Positions 45,476-54,690 of a stretch of DNA of 64,000 nt are shown piece after piece. The stretch is taken from positions 1-64,000 of the forward strand of contig NZ_JAMOII010000008.1 in NCBI RefSeq assembly GCF_024448985.1. The letters are read 5' to 3'. The stretch comes from Stutzerimonas stutzeri (GTDB lineage: Bacteria > Pseudomonadota > Gammaproteobacteria > Pseudomonadales > Pseudomonadaceae). Position 1 is the first letter of the stretch; every line of letters starts with the position of its first letter. The notes beneath the pieces are model-generated. The model made no database searches and was not told the origin of the DNA. It saw only the letters and a list, made by a program, of their open reading frames with translations. The position numbers and the translations under genes were made by a program.

Positions 45476-45937
45476 TCAAGGTGCGATACGACTCGTACCA
45501 TTGACCGTCATGATGCGTACGCGCTGACCGACGCGAAAGACTTGGTTGGGCTCAACTTCCTGCACATAGGCGCGCATGTTTCCATCGTCCTCCCGCACTG
45601 TGATTTCAACCCCTTGTGCACGGGTGATGCCCTCCTCCGCCGCGGCGCCAAGCATGCCGCCAGCCACCGCGCCGATCACCGCCGCAACCGCACTGCCACG
45701 GCCACCGCCGACGCCACTGCCGGCTATACCGCCCACCACGGCGCCAGCACCGCTGCCGATTGGCGTCTTGGTGCCCTCGAGCTTGACCGGGCGCAGTGAT
45801 TCAATGGTTCCGTAACGGACGGTCTGAACCGTTCGTGCTTCGTCGCGGGAATAAGAATCCCCGGTGAGGTTCGATGTACAACCGCCGATGGTTAGCGCTA
45901 TGGCGGTAAACGAAGCAACAAAGATGGAGTTGCGCAT
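45476..45937 (-). CDS. SlyB-like glycine-zipper outer-membrane lipoprotein
   Basis: A 153-residue lipoprotein precursor with a lipobox LTIGGC (modified C20) and a glycine-zipper double helix (GSGAGAVVGGIAGSGVGGG, then AAVIGAVAGGMLGAA) followed by a small C-terminal beta domain ending RVGQRVRIMTVNG. This matches the SlyB/PcpY family of stress-induced envelope lipoproteins. The ATG at 45937 gives a proper signal peptide; the longer reading to 46006 does not. Position beside the mrp operon resembles the PA1053 locus. Confidence 0.85.
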   Translation of the reverse strand: MRNSIFVASFTAIALTIGGCTSNLTGDSYSRDEARTVQTVRYGTIESLRPVKLEGTKTPIGSGAGAVVGGIAGSGVGGGRGSAVAAVIGAVAGGMLGAAAEEGITRAQGVEITVREDDGNMRAYVQEVEPNQVFRVGQRVRIMTVNGTSRIAP

Positions 45938-46117
45938 GAAGTACTCTCCTCGAAACGGGTTGGCATTCCCGACCGCATCGCCCAGATGCCTGTGACGAAC
46001 AGACACTTGGCAGCGGTCTCGACCTTGCTCAGCATTCCTGAACTAAGACCTTACTTTACCCGAGGCGATCCCGCCCCGCATGTAAGCTGCTGTTCAAGCT
46101 ATTTCACAGGACTACCA

Positions 46118-46354
46118 ATGGACTACTTCATCATCACCGTTGTCACGCTCGCCGGACTGGTTTTTCATGCCTGGCTGTTTGTGCGCTTCAGGCGCTGGGC
46201 GGACCGGGACCTGGCGCTGTCCCTGGCGGGAAGCGATCCGAAAACTCGAGAGTGGGCGTTGCAGCGACTCGCGGCAGCGAAGGACGCTGGCGTGAGAAGG
46301 AAGGATTTGCAGGTTTGGCTGGAGCGAGAAATGGGGCGCTACGACGCCGAATGA
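46118..46354 (+). CDS. small single-pass membrane protein of unknown function
   Basis: A 78-residue protein with one N-terminal membrane helix (YFIITVVTLAGLVFHAWLFV) and a charged cytoplasmic tail with REWALQRLAAAKDAGVRRKD, probably helical. The ATG at 46118 follows a CAGGA site; an earlier in-frame start at 45986 lacks coding character. It is divergent from the SlyB-like gene and convergent with pdxH. No function recognised. Confidence 0.7.
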   Translation: MDYFIITVVTLAGLVFHAWLFVRFRRWADRDLALSLAGSDPKTREWALQRLAAAKDAGVRRKDLQVWLEREMGRYDAE

Positions 46355-46356
46355 CT

Positions 46357-46390
46357 CATGGTGGAGCCGGTTATACCGGCCTCCGCCATG
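46357..46390. terminator. long hairpin between convergent genes
   Basis: CATGGTGGAG-CCGG and CCGG-CCTCCGCCATG pair across TTATA with one wobble, directly after the small membrane protein's stop and 33 bases past the pdxH stop. No T run follows on either strand, so it is terminator-like rather than classical. Confidence 0.55.
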
Positions 46391-46422
46391 TGGACGCAGT
46401 CATGCTCCGAATGTAACAGCGC

Positions 46423-47070
46423 TCAGGGCGCCAGACGCTCACGCTTCCAGTTATTGGAGACGCACCGATAGTTGAGACGATCATGCAGACGGCTGGGGCG
46501 CCCCTGCCAGAATTCCATCCGCTCCGGCAGCAAACGGTAACCTCCCCAATGAGGAGGACAATGAGGCGCCTGATCGAGAAAACGTTGCTCGGTCTCGGCG
46601 AGCAGCCGCTCGAGCTCGGCCCGATCACGAATCGCTCGGCTTTGCGGTGAAGCCCAGGCCCCCAAGCGGCTCCCCAGCGGCCGCACCTGGTAATAGGCGT
46701 CCGACTCGGCAGCACTGACTTTCTCGACCCGCCCCTCGATTCGCACCTGACGTTCCAGGCTAGGCCAGAAGAACGTCATTGCAGCAAACGGACGAGCCGC
46801 CAGCTGCTCGGCCTTGGCACTTTCGTAGTTGGTAAAGAAGGTAAAGCCTTGATCATCCAACGCCTTGAGCAAGAGCACACGGCAATGCGGGCGACCTTCG
46901 GCATCGACCGTAGCCAGCGTCATAGCGTTCGGCTCGACTGGCAACTGCTCCGTCTGCACCGCGTCAGCGAACCACTGGCGAAAGAGTGCAAAAGGCTCGT
47001 CCGGCGCGTTCGCTTCGCTGAGCCCTTCGCGCGTGTAGTCGCGTCGCATGTCGGCCAAGGTCTGGGTCAT
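46423..47070 (-). CDS. pdxH: pyridoxine/pyridoxamine 5'-phosphate oxidase
   Basis: FMN enzyme making pyridoxal 5'-phosphate, the last step of vitamin B6 synthesis and salvage. The 215-residue protein has [21 protein letters not shown], the FMN-binding [17 protein letters not shown] region and the C-terminal signature ending RLHDRLNYR. Positioned next to an OmpA-domain lipoprotein gene as in P. aeruginosa. Confidence 0.96.
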   Translation of the reverse strand: MTQTLADMRRDYTREGLSEANAPDEPFALFRQWFADAVQTEQLPVEPNAMTLATVDAEGRPHCRVLLLKALDDQGFTFFTNYESAKAEQLAARPFAAMTFFWPSLERQVRIEGRVEKVSAAESDAYYQVRPLGSRLGAWASPQSRAIRDRAELERLLAETEQRFLDQAPHCPPHWGGYRLLPERMEFWQGRPSRLHDRLNYRCVSNNWKRERLAP

Positions 47071-47175
47071 CTCGGAATCCTGGAAACAGTCGAAGCCAAT
47101 AGTTTATCGATTTGCTATTGGGTCCCGCTTGATTCAACACAACAAGGCCAAACAGGAATTCGCTTAGCGGCTTGG

Positions 47176-47805
47176 TTATTTGGCCTTGGTCACCTCGGCA
47201 ACCGCAACCTGGGTCTCTTTGGTGGGCGCCTCACTGTACTGGGCAACCAACGACAGCAATGTCGGCTGAGGTGCCAGCACCATTTCGACTCGACGATTCA
47301 GAGCACGGCCTTCCTCGTTCTCGTTGGACGCGCGCGGCATATCCGAGCCCAGCCCTCGAATGCGCAGACGGTCGTGCTTCAAGCCGCTGAGACGAAAGAT
47401 CGCCGCAACGGCACCGGCACGCTGGCGGCTGATGTCGCGATTGATTTCCAGCGATCCAGTGCTGTCGGCATGACCAAGCACGATAACGGCGGTTTTCTCG
47501 TCACCTTCGACCAGTTTCGCCACGCGGCTGAGCGGGCCAAGTGTCACAGGCAGCAACATGCCAGGGCGGTCAGGATTGAACGATGCATCGACCGGCGCAG
47601 TGACCACCAGCACACCCTCACGCCGCTCGAGCTCGAAGCGACTATCCTTCAATGCATCGCGTAGCCGCGGCTCGTAGCCGTCCAGCCAGGCATGATCGAT
47701 AACAGTCTCCGGCACAACGACCGTCTCTTTTGGTTTCTCGCTGTTGGAGCTACAGCCACCAATGACCATGCAGAGAATGAAGAAGGCGCTTTTCGGCAAG
47801 TTCAT
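47176..47805 (-). CDS. OmpA-domain lipoprotein
   Basis: A 209-residue lipoprotein precursor: lipobox VIGGC with modified C18, a variable region, and a C-terminal OmpA/MotB peptidoglycan-binding domain (VLGHADSTGSLEINRDISRQ, then LRIRGLGSDMPRASN and NRRVEMVL). The ATG at 47805 yields the signal peptide; the longer frame to 47871 does not. It likely anchors the outer membrane to peptidoglycan. It corresponds to the OmpA-like gene beside pdxH in P. aeruginosa (PA1048). Confidence 0.88.
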   Translation of the reverse strand: MNLPKSAFFILCMVIGGCSSNSEKPKETVVVPETVIDHAWLDGYEPRLRDALKDSRFELERREGVLVVTAPVDASFNPDRPGMLLPVTLGPLSRVAKLVEGDEKTAVIVLGHADSTGSLEINRDISRQRAGAVAAIFRLSGLKHDRLRIRGLGSDMPRASNENEEGRALNRRVEMVLAPQPTLLSLVAQYSEAPTKETQVAVAEVTKAK

Positions 47806-47941
47806 GAGCCAGGTTCCGTGAGGTGGGTTGGCGAAACAGGTTGCGTGTGAATCTAGGCGTAGCTTAAGCAAGGATTTGTCTTAAATTGTGGACGCAGGTC
47901 ATTGTTATGAAAAGCTCTGCAATAGCGAACAGACGAGCGGT

Positions 47942-49090
47942 TCAACTCAAGCAAGCGTTCACGGTACGAGCCAGAGTCTGCGCACGTGGGTCCATCAAGA
48001 CATAGGGACCTAGCGTATTGGTGACATAGCCGAACGCCAAGTCGCGTTGCGGGTCGGCGAAACCGATGCAGCCACCCGCACCCGGATGGCCAAAGGCGCC
48101 GGGCCCCGCACCGAACCTTGCGTTCTCCACATCCGGCTGATCCAGCCAGCAACCCAAGCCGAAACGAGTACGACTCAGCAGCGTACGGTCTTCACCGAGA
48201 CAATGCTCACGGGTCATCTCGGTCAACAACTCATAATCGAGCAGCTCACCTCGCAGCAATCCGTCATAAAAGCCGGCCAGCGCCCGAGCATTGCCGTGTC
48301 CGTTAGCGGCGGGCTGAACCATTCGGCGCCACTCCGGCTTGTTGGCACTGTTCATGATCGATGGCGGGTTGGTGAACGCGCGGGCGGTGAGCGACTGCGG
48401 ATCACCCGTCAACGCCTTGAGCATGCGCTGAGCTGCCGCATCGCCGAAATTGTTCTTCTGCCTGGTCAAGTAACCGACACGGTCGAATTCGGCGTCGGCC
48501 AGCCCTAGATGAAAATCCAGCTTCAAAGGTCGGGCAGTACGCGCGACGATCGCTTCGCCCGGCTCACGGCCGTCGGCGCGGCGGATCAGCTCGCCGAGCA
48601 GCCAGCCGTAGGTAATCGCGGCATATCCATGACCGTCACCTGGCGTCCACCATGGGCTCTCGGCCGCCAAAGCGGTGATCATCGCGTCCCAGTCGTACAA
48701 CGCCTCTGGGGGCAACGGCTGTCGGATAGCAGACAGCCCGGCTTGATGGCTAAGCAGCTGCCGCAAGGTAATGGCCTGCTTGCCATTGGCGGCGAACTCC
48801 GGCCAGACACCTGCGACAGGTTCGTCCAGCTGCAGCTTGCCTTCGCCTACCAGTTGTAGGGCGGCGACCGCAGTAAAGGTCTTAGTGCACGAAAAAAGAT
48901 TGACCAGGGTGTCGCTTTGCCAGGCTTGCTCACCGGCATTGTCGGCTACGCCGGCCCAGAGATCGACAACGGTTTCGCCGCTAACCTTCACGCAGACCGC
49001 CGCTCCGCGCTGCTGGGTCTGCTCGAACAGATCGCTGAACGCGTCTTTGACGGCCTCGAAACGAAGATCGAAATATCCTTGAACCTGCAC
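47942..49090 (-). CDS. serine hydrolase / beta-lactamase-like esterase
   Basis: A 382-residue protein of the class C beta-lactamase fold (Pfam Beta-lactamase), with SxxK motif S67-C-T-K70, the tyrosine motif Y161-G-W and a late GHPGAGGC segment in place of the KTG box. No signal peptide is visible, so it is probably cytoplasmic and acts as an EstB-type esterase or peptidase rather than a resistance enzyme. Natural substrate unknown. Upstream space (49091-49230) to the dinG end shows no gene. Confidence 0.85.
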   Translation of the reverse strand: MQVQGYFDLRFEAVKDAFSDLFEQTQQRGAAVCVKVSGETVVDLWAGVADNAGEQAWQSDTLVNLFSCTKTFTAVAALQLVGEGKLQLDEPVAGVWPEFAANGKQAITLRQLLSHQAGLSAIRQPLPPEALYDWDAMITALAAESPWWTPGDGHGYAAITYGWLLGELIRRADGREPGEAIVARTARPLKLDFHLGLADAEFDRVGYLTRQKNNFGDAAAQRMLKALTGDPQSLTARAFTNPPSIMNSANKPEWRRMVQPAANGHGNARALAGFYDGLLRGELLDYELLTEMTREHCLGEDRTLLSRTRFGLGCWLDQPDVENARFGAGPGAFGHPGAGGCIGFADPQRDLAFGYVTNTLGPYVLMDPRAQTLARTVNACLS

Positions 49091-49230
49091 GTTCGCGCCC
49101 CTTGGTTATTAAGTATCCGGCGCATTGTCCCAGCCGCGCCGACGCAAGAAAACAGACTCGACGTCGATTACCGAACCATCAGCCGTTTGAATAAGTCCCC
49201 ATGAGGCGTACCGGATCGCCGCGAAAGGCG

Positions 49231-51375
49231 TTAACTGATTTCTCTTCGAAACGGGGGCAACGCATTGAGGATGGCCTTGCCGTAGCGTTGAGTGACGACA
49301 CGACGGTCAAGCAAAGTAATCGTGCCGCGGTCCTCTTCGGTTCGCAGCAATCGGCCACAGGCCTGGACCAGGCGTAATGACGCATCGGGCACGGCGATCT
49401 CCATGAAGGGATTGCCGCCCCGCGCCTCGATCCATTCGGCAAGCGCAGCTTCTACAGGATCATCGGGAACCGCAAACGGGATCTTGGCGATCACCACGTG
49501 CTCGCAATAGGCACCCGGCAGATCGACGCCTTCGGCAAAGCTTGCCAGCCCGAACAGCACGCTTTTCTCACCGTCATCCACACGCGCCTTGTGCTTGTTC
49601 AGCGTTTCCTGCTTGGACAAATTCCCCTGGATCAGTACCCGACGGCGCCAGTCACGGTCCAGTCCGTCGAATACGTCCTGCATCTGCTTGCGTGACGAGA
49701 ACAACACCAACGTCCCGCGCGAGGCCTCCACCTGCGCCGGAAGGTCACGTACGATCGCGGCCGTATGCGCGGTCGCGTCACGAGGGTCGGCATTGAGGTT
49801 GGGAACGCGCAGCACGCCGGCATCGGCATGATGAAACGGGCTCGGCACCACCGCAGTCACTGCGCATCGCGGCAGCCCGGCACGCATGCGGTATCGATCG
49901 AAACTGTTCAGTGCAGTGAGGGTTGCCGAGGTCACCAGCGCGCCGTAGCAGACGTTCCACAGATTACGCCGCAGCGTCTCGGCGGCCAGAATCGGGCTGG
50001 CGTTGACCTCGATATCGAATAGCGCGCCGCCTTCAGCCAGGGTCAGCCAACGTGCCATTGGCGGGCTGTCTTCCGGGTCGTCGACGGTAAAGGCCGTCCA
50101 TAGCTCCCAGTTGCCCTGAGCGCGGGTCAACAGGCTGCCGAACAACGGGTACCACTCTTCGGCCTGATGGCTGGCGATGCCGACACCCGCCTCGCCATCC
50201 ATCGCTTCCTTCAGCAGCTCGGTCAATCGCGTGAACAGATCGTTGAGCTTGGCGAAGCCTTTTTTCAGCTCAATGCCCAGTTCGATCAGGTGCTCGGGCA
50301 CCACGCCGCCGACAAAACGGTGTCTTGGCCGTTCGCGCCCTTCCATGTCCTCGCCTGCCTTGAAATCTGCCAACTGCTCGCAGGCGCTGAACATGAATTG
50401 CTGCTGACTGCGCAGGTCTCGGGCGATCTCTGGCACCGCCTCGATCAACCGACCCAGATCACCCGGTAGCGGATGCTGGGCAAGCAATTTGGTCAGGTTC
50501 TTTTCGATCTGCGCGAGCCAGTCGGCGGTGGAGCGCAGACGGGTAAAGTGTGCGAAATGGCCGATGGCCTTGTCTGGCAGATGATGACCTTCATCGAAGA
50601 CATAAAGCGTGTCACGCGGGTCCGGCAGCACCGCACCGCCACCCAGCGCCAAGTCGGCGAGCACCATGTCGTGGTTAGTAACGATGACGTCGACCTTGGT
50701 CATGCCTTCCCGCGCCTTGTAGAACGCGCACTGCTGGAAATTGGGGCAGTGACGACCGGTGCACTGGCTGTGGTCTGTGGTCAAGCGCGCCCAGTCCGGA
50801 TCGGCCAGCTCTTCCGGCCAGCTGTCGCGATCACCGTCCCAGCGATTGCCGGCCAGCTTCTCGATCATGCTGCCGAATAGCTTCTCGCTGCGCTCATCCA
50901 CGTCGATGCGAAAGCCTTCTTCCTCGAAGAGCTGAGCGGTAGCGCTCTGCGCCTGGCCTTCCTGAAGCAGGACGTCGAGCTTGGATAAACACAGATAACG
51001 GCCTCGCCCCTTGGCGAGCGCGAAGGAGAAATTCAAACCACTGTTGCGCAGCAGGTCCGGTAGATCCTTGTTTACGATTTGCTCCTGCAACGCGACGGTA
51101 GCGGTCGCGATCACCAGACGCTTGCCCGCTGCCTTCGCCGTCGGAATGGTCGCCAGACTGTAGGCAACCGTCTTGCCGGTACCCGTTCCAGCCTCGACCG
51201 CGACGACCGCAGGCTCACCGTCCCGGCGACCCTCGTCATCAACCTTGATCGCGCCCAGAACCTTCGCCACTTCGGCAATCATCAGGCGCTGGCCGTAGCG
51301 GGGCTTGAGGCCTTTGGCTTCGAGGAATCGCGAGTAGGCGCCCTGGATCTGGGACTTGAGTTCGGTGCTGAGCAT
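49231..51375 (-). CDS. dinG: ATP-dependent DNA helicase DinG
   Basis: Iron-sulfur superfamily 2 helicase that unwinds R-loops, D-loops and G-quadruplexes during SOS repair. The 714-residue protein has Walker A EAGTGTGKT at 61-69, the 4Fe-4S cysteines C129, C205, C210 and C216, the DEGHH Walker B at 261-265, and late helicase motifs such as LVQACGRLLRTEED. The upstream LexA box shows SOS control. There is no good ribosome site, but the ATG at 51375 starts the conserved N terminus. Confidence 0.96.
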   Translation of the reverse strand: MLSTELKSQIQGAYSRFLEAKGLKPRYGQRLMIAEVAKVLGAIKVDDEGRRDGEPAVVAVEAGTGTGKTVAYSLATIPTAKAAGKRLVIATATVALQEQIVNKDLPDLLRNSGLNFSFALAKGRGRYLCLSKLDVLLQEGQAQSATAQLFEEEGFRIDVDERSEKLFGSMIEKLAGNRWDGDRDSWPEELADPDWARLTTDHSQCTGRHCPNFQQCAFYKAREGMTKVDVIVTNHDMVLADLALGGGAVLPDPRDTLYVFDEGHHLPDKAIGHFAHFTRLRSTADWLAQIEKNLTKLLAQHPLPGDLGRLIEAVPEIARDLRSQQQFMFSACEQLADFKAGEDMEGRERPRHRFVGGVVPEHLIELGIELKKGFAKLNDLFTRLTELLKEAMDGEAGVGIASHQAEEWYPLFGSLLTRAQGNWELWTAFTVDDPEDSPPMARWLTLAEGGALFDIEVNASPILAAETLRRNLWNVCYGALVTSATLTALNSFDRYRMRAGLPRCAVTAVVPSPFHHADAGVLRVPNLNADPRDATAHTAAIVRDLPAQVEASRGTLVLFSSRKQMQDVFDGLDRDWRRRVLIQGNLSKQETLNKHKARVDDGEKSVLFGLASFAEGVDLPGAYCEHVVIAKIPFAVPDDPVEAALAEWIEARGGNPFMEIAVPDASLRLVQACGRLLRTEEDRGTITLLDRRVVTQRYGKAILNALPPFRREIS

Positions 51376-51386
51376 GGGCGCGTGGG

Positions 51387-51402
51387 CTGTATATATTTTC
51401 AG
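51387..51402. promoter_or_regulatory. LexA box of dinG
   Basis: CTGTATATATTTTCAG matches the gammaproteobacterial LexA consensus (CTG, ten bases rich in TA, CAG) at 14 of 16 positions and ends 11 bases before the dinG ATG. It lies in the 86-base divergent region shared with the CopD-like gene. Confidence 0.9.
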
Positions 51403-51461
51403 TATTCCGGAGAGGTGGCTATGATAGCGCGCGTTTCTTCAATCGCCACCGGAGATTTACC

Positions 51462-51926
51462 GTGACCGCCTTCGCCCTGCCCTATTCGCTCCACGTTCTG
51501 GCCGCCATGATCTGGGTCGGCGGTATGTTTTTCGCCTGGATGATAGTGCGCCCTGCCGCTGTCTCCGAGCTGCAGGCCCCCGAGCAGTTGAAGTTGTGGG
51601 CAGAAGTATTTCGCCGCTTCTTCAAATGGGTCTGGGTCACGGTACTGGTATTGCCGATCAGCGGTATCGGCATGTGGCACATGCGCTTCGACGGGTTGGC
51701 GGCGGCGCCCCGCTATGTACACATCATGGCTGGAGTGTTTTTGGTAATGCTGGCGCTGTTTCTGCGCATCCAGTTGTTGCAGCTGCCTGAACTCAAGCGC
51801 GCGATCACCGCCCAAAACTGGCCGGAAGGCGGCGCGGCGCTGGGACGGATCCGCCGGCTGGTAGGTATCAATCTATTGCTGGGACTGCTGCTCATCTTGC
51901 TGGCCAGCGCTCACCCATTGCTCTGA
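51462..51926 (+). CDS. CopD-like integral membrane protein
   Basis: A 154-residue four-helix membrane protein with the CopD-superfamily start SLHVLAAMIWVGGMFFAWMI (conserved histidine and tryptophan), a second helix VWVTVLVLPISGIGMWHM, a YVHIMAGVFLVML helix and a C-terminal helix. Relatives are linked to copper or haem handling, but no such link can be shown here. Divergent from dinG. Confidence 0.8.
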   Translation: MTAFALPYSLHVLAAMIWVGGMFFAWMIVRPAAVSELQAPEQLKLWAEVFRRFFKWVWVTVLVLPISGIGMWHMRFDGLAAAPRYVHIMAGVFLVMLALFLRIQLLQLPELKRAITAQNWPEGGAALGRIRRLVGINLLLGLLLILLASAHPLL

Positions 51927-51954
51927 ACCAGACGACTCGACTCGATGACATGAA

Positions 51955-51979
51955 AAAGCCGGGCGCAGTGCCCGGCTTC
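51955..51979. terminator. bidirectional terminator
   Basis: AAGCCGGGC and GCCCGGCTT form a perfect nine-base stem over GCAGT between the convergent CopD-like and OmpA-like genes. The minus strand continues CTTTTTC and the plus strand CTTCGTC. Confidence 0.85.
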
Positions 51980-51996
51980 GTCATTTCAGCCACACC

Positions 51997-52635
51997 TTAA
52001 GGGCGAGCTTCTACTTCCGCTTCTACACGACGGTTGATGGCCCGTCCTTCATCCGTCGAGTTGTCGGCAACCGGACGAGACTCTCCATAACCCACTGCGT
52101 CGACTCGACTACCATCCAGACCATGCTGATTGACCAGCACGTCGCGCACAGCGTTGGCACGGCGCTCGGACAGACGCTGGTTGTACGCATCGGTACCAAC
52201 CGAGTCGGTATGCCCCTCGACGACGGTCGAAGTCTGGCCATACTGCTTCATGAAGTCAGCCAGATCCTTGATGTCGGCCATGCTGTCCTGCTTGACTTGC
52301 GCACGGTCGAAGTCGAACTTGACGTCCAGCTCGACACGCACGGGCTCGGCCATGGGCTCTGGTTCAGGCTCGGCAACCGGCGTTGGCTCGACGGTCTCGA
52401 CCACGGCGACCGTCTCCTGTTCGGTACCGTTGGCCCAGCAGTACGCCGCAGCCACACCGCCACCGATCAAGGCACCGTACCCGGCGTAAGTGCTGCTTTC
52501 TATCGCACCCAACGCTGCACCGGTGACACCGCCGACCGCCGCACAGCTAGGCCAATCCTGCTTTTGCACCCCTGCACAGCCGGCCAGGAAGGTGGTCATT
52601 ACAATCACGGGTACTGCTGTCCGTAAGCTACTCAT
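51997..52635 (-). CDS. OmpA-family lipoprotein with glycine zipper
   Basis: A 212-residue lipoprotein precursor: lipobox FLAGC (C20), a glycine-rich segment (GGVTGAALGAIE and GALIGGGVAAAY), a proline/glutamate linker PVAEPEPEPMAEPV, and a C-terminal OmpA peptidoglycan-binding domain with VVEGHTDSVGTDAYNQRLSE and AINRRVEAEV. It is a second, distinct OmpA-domain lipoprotein in this segment. Likely outer-membrane anchored. Confidence 0.88.
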   Translation of the reverse strand: MSSLRTAVPVIVMTTFLAGCAGVQKQDWPSCAAVGGVTGAALGAIESSTYAGYGALIGGGVAAAYCWANGTEQETVAVVETVEPTPVAEPEPEPMAEPVRVELDVKFDFDRAQVKQDSMADIKDLADFMKQYGQTSTVVEGHTDSVGTDAYNQRLSERRANAVRDVLVNQHGLDGSRVDAVGYGESRPVADNSTDEGRAINRRVEAEVEARP

Positions 52636-52745
52636 CGGTAAAACCTCCTAGTTTGGAATCGGCCAGAGCGCCATGCGGGATGGCAAAGCGGCTCCAGTTA
52701 TAACGAGACTAGGACGGCGCACGCCGTCGCGCTAGTCTTTACACC

Positions 52746-53303
52746 TTGGCAAAACATACGAACCGCAATCTGCAGCGTGCAGTACGTAACTTCGAGGATC
52801 CCGGCTTGATCGCATCCGGCTCACTACAATCGCCGCAACAGGCACTGGCTGCACTGCTTGAGCAGTACGTGCCGATGCGGCTCCTGCAGGTTGGCCGTAG
52901 CGCCATGCCAGCAGTCGATGCGTTCAGCCGCAGCCATCTGAACAGCCACATCGACCACGCCCCGACCGCTCCGCTGCCCGACGAACTGGCGAGCCAACGT
53001 TATGATCTGGCGATCGTCGCCGATTGCCTCGAACATCTGCCCAAGCACGAAGGTCTGCAACTGCTCGGTGGCATCCGCAATCTCAACGCCAACCGAATCG
53101 CGGTTCTGATCGACCTCAATGCATGCGACTGGCAGGCCACCGACTTCTTTGCCCTCGCTCTGCAGATCAGCGCGCACTTCGAACGTGACCGCCAGACCCT
53201 GACCCTCTTCACCTACGACCTGCTTGCTTACAAGCAGGTTCCGGATTGGCTGAACGCGAAGTTTTGGGCCAATCCCCAGATGTTCGGTAAATATTGGTGG
53301 TGA
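52746..53303 (+). CDS. DUF6231-like protein with methyltransferase-type fold
   Basis: A 185-residue product if translation starts at the TTG at 52746; an in-frame stop at 52710-52712 limits the frame and the first ATG is at 52872 (residue 43). Neither TTG nor ATG has a convincing ribosome site. The core MRLLQVGRS, then [22 protein letters not shown] resembles a degenerate Rossmann methyltransferase, but the glycine-rich SAM loop is poor. It precedes ychJ by four bases, so the two are likely co-translated. Function unknown. Confidence 0.65.
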   Translation: MAKHTNRNLQRAVRNFEDPGLIASGSLQSPQQALAALLEQYVPMRLLQVGRSAMPAVDAFSRSHLNSHIDHAPTAPLPDELASQRYDLAIVADCLEHLPKHEGLQLLGGIRNLNANRIAVLIDLNACDWQATDFFALALQISAHFERDRQTLTLFTYDLLAYKQVPDWLNAKFWANPQMFGKYWW

Positions 53304-53307
53304 ATCG

Positions 53308-53793
53308 ATGATCAGCGAAACACAACATGACGCCAATTGCCCTTGCGGCAGCGGCGACTCGCTCAGCGAGTGCTGCGGGCGATACCACGGCGGCCAGCCG
53401 GCGCCGAGTGCGGAACGGCTGATGCGTTCACGCTATAGCGCCTACGTCTTAGGGCTCGTCGATTATCTCAAGGCCACGACGCTGCCCGTGCAGCAGCAGT
53501 CGCTAGACGTGCAATCGATGAGAGACTGGAGCGCCACGAGCACCTGGCTCGGGCTGGAAGTGGAAGACAGCCAACTCATTGGTGGGCAGCCGGAACACGC
53601 GCTGGTGACGTTCACCGCTCGCTGGCACGATCCGGCGGGGCAGCATGCTCAGCATGAACGTTCGGCTTTTGTTCAGCACGACGGGAAATGGTATTTCATC
53701 GATCCGACCGTCCCACTGAAAGCCGGTCGCAACGATCCCTGCCCTTGCCGCAGCGGCCAAAAATTCAAGAAGTGCTGCGCTACCTATATATGA
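53308..53793 (+). CDS. YchJ family SEC-C motif protein
   Basis: A 161-residue protein with two zinc-binding SEC-C type motifs, [14 protein letters not shown] near residue 10 and [15 protein letters not shown] at the C terminus, flanking an NTF2-like central domain ([17 protein letters not shown]). YchJ family members are common and uncharacterised; SEC-C motifs elsewhere bind SecB or ribosomes. It shares a transcript with the gene before it. Confidence 0.9.
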   Translation: MISETQHDANCPCGSGDSLSECCGRYHGGQPAPSAERLMRSRYSAYVLGLVDYLKATTLPVQQQSLDVQSMRDWSATSTWLGLEVEDSQLIGGQPEHALVTFTARWHDPAGQHAQHERSAFVQHDGKWYFIDPTVPLKAGRNDPCPCRSGQKFKKCCATYI

Positions 53794-53833
53794 AAAAAGG
53801 CCGGCAAACGCATCGCGCCAGCCGGCCTTCTTT
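53793..53833. terminator. bidirectional terminator between ychJ and fpr
   Basis: GGCCGGC and GCCGGCC arms over a 15-base loop are followed by TTCTTTC on the plus strand and by CTTTTTTC on the minus strand. It serves the convergent ychJ and fpr genes. Confidence 0.85.
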
Positions 53834-53851
53834 CACGATTTCACCGAGTGC

Positions 53852-54628
53852 TTACTTCTCGACGAAAGCACGCTCGATCAGATAATGCCCTGGATCGCCC
53901 ATGCGCGGCGACGCCTTGAGGCCGAAGCTGTTCAGCACCTCGCTGGTTTCAGTCAGCATACTCGGGCTTCCGCAGATCATGGCGCGATCATCTTCGGGAT
54001 TGATTGGAGGCAGACCAATGTCGGTGAACAACTTGCCGCTGCGCATCAGGTCCGTCAGGCGTCCCTGATTTTCGAACGGCTCGCGCGTCACGGTCGGATA
54101 GTAAATCAGCTTTTCTTTCAGCGCTTCGCCGAAAAATTCGTTCTGCGGGAGGTGCTCGGTGATGAATTCCCGGTAAGCGACTTCGTTCACGTAGCGCACG
54201 CCGTGAATCAGCACGACCTTTTCGAAACGCTCATAGGTCTCCGGATCCTGAATTACGCTCATGAATGGCGCCAAACCGGTACCCGTGCTCAGCAAATAGA
54301 GATGTTTGCCTGGCAGCAGGTCGTCCAGGACGAGCGTGCCGGTAGGCTTACGGCTGATCATCAGCGAGTCGCCTTCCTTGAGGTGCTGCAGGCGCGACGT
54401 CAGGGGGCCATCCGGAACCTTGATGCTGAAAAATTCCAGATGCTCTTCATAATTCGGGCTGGCGATGCTGTAGGCGCGCATCAGCGGTCGGCCCTCGACT
54501 TCGAGACCGATCATCACGAACTGGCCATTTTCAAAGCGCAGCCCTGGATTACGGGTGGTTTTGAAACTGAACAGCGTGTCGTTCCAATGATGAACACTGA
54601 GGACTCGCTCGACGTTCAGGTTACTCAT
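53852..54628 (-). CDS. fpr: ferredoxin/flavodoxin-NADP+ reductase
   Basis: FAD enzyme moving electrons between NADPH and ferredoxin or flavodoxin, important in oxidative stress and iron release. The 258-residue protein has the FAD motif RAYSIASPNYEE, LTSRLQHLKEGD, and the NADP-binding GTGLAPFMS. It is divergent from finR, which in Pseudomonas activates fpr under superoxide or sulfur stress. Confidence 0.96.
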   Translation of the reverse strand: MSNLNVERVLSVHHWNDTLFSFKTTRNPGLRFENGQFVMIGLEVEGRPLMRAYSIASPNYEEHLEFFSIKVPDGPLTSRLQHLKEGDSLMISRKPTGTLVLDDLLPGKHLYLLSTGTGLAPFMSVIQDPETYERFEKVVLIHGVRYVNEVAYREFITEHLPQNEFFGEALKEKLIYYPTVTREPFENQGRLTDLMRSGKLFTDIGLPPINPEDDRAMICGSPSMLTETSEVLNSFGLKASPRMGDPGHYLIERAFVEK

Positions 54629-54690
54629 GTTACGGATTCCCCTTCTAGCTCGCGAAGAGCACGCTTTGATATTTACGAGAGTTTACCGGC

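Noticed and set aside
47942-49090. Antibiotic-resistance beta-lactamase
   Set aside because: Has the SxxK fold motif but no signal peptide and no clear KTG box, fitting an esterase/peptidase relative.
46423-52635. Two OmpA-domain lipoproteins (47176-47805 and 51997-52635) as a recent duplication
   Set aside because: Apart from the shared peptidoglycan-binding domain their N-terminal parts differ completely (glycine zipper and PE-rich linker in one only).
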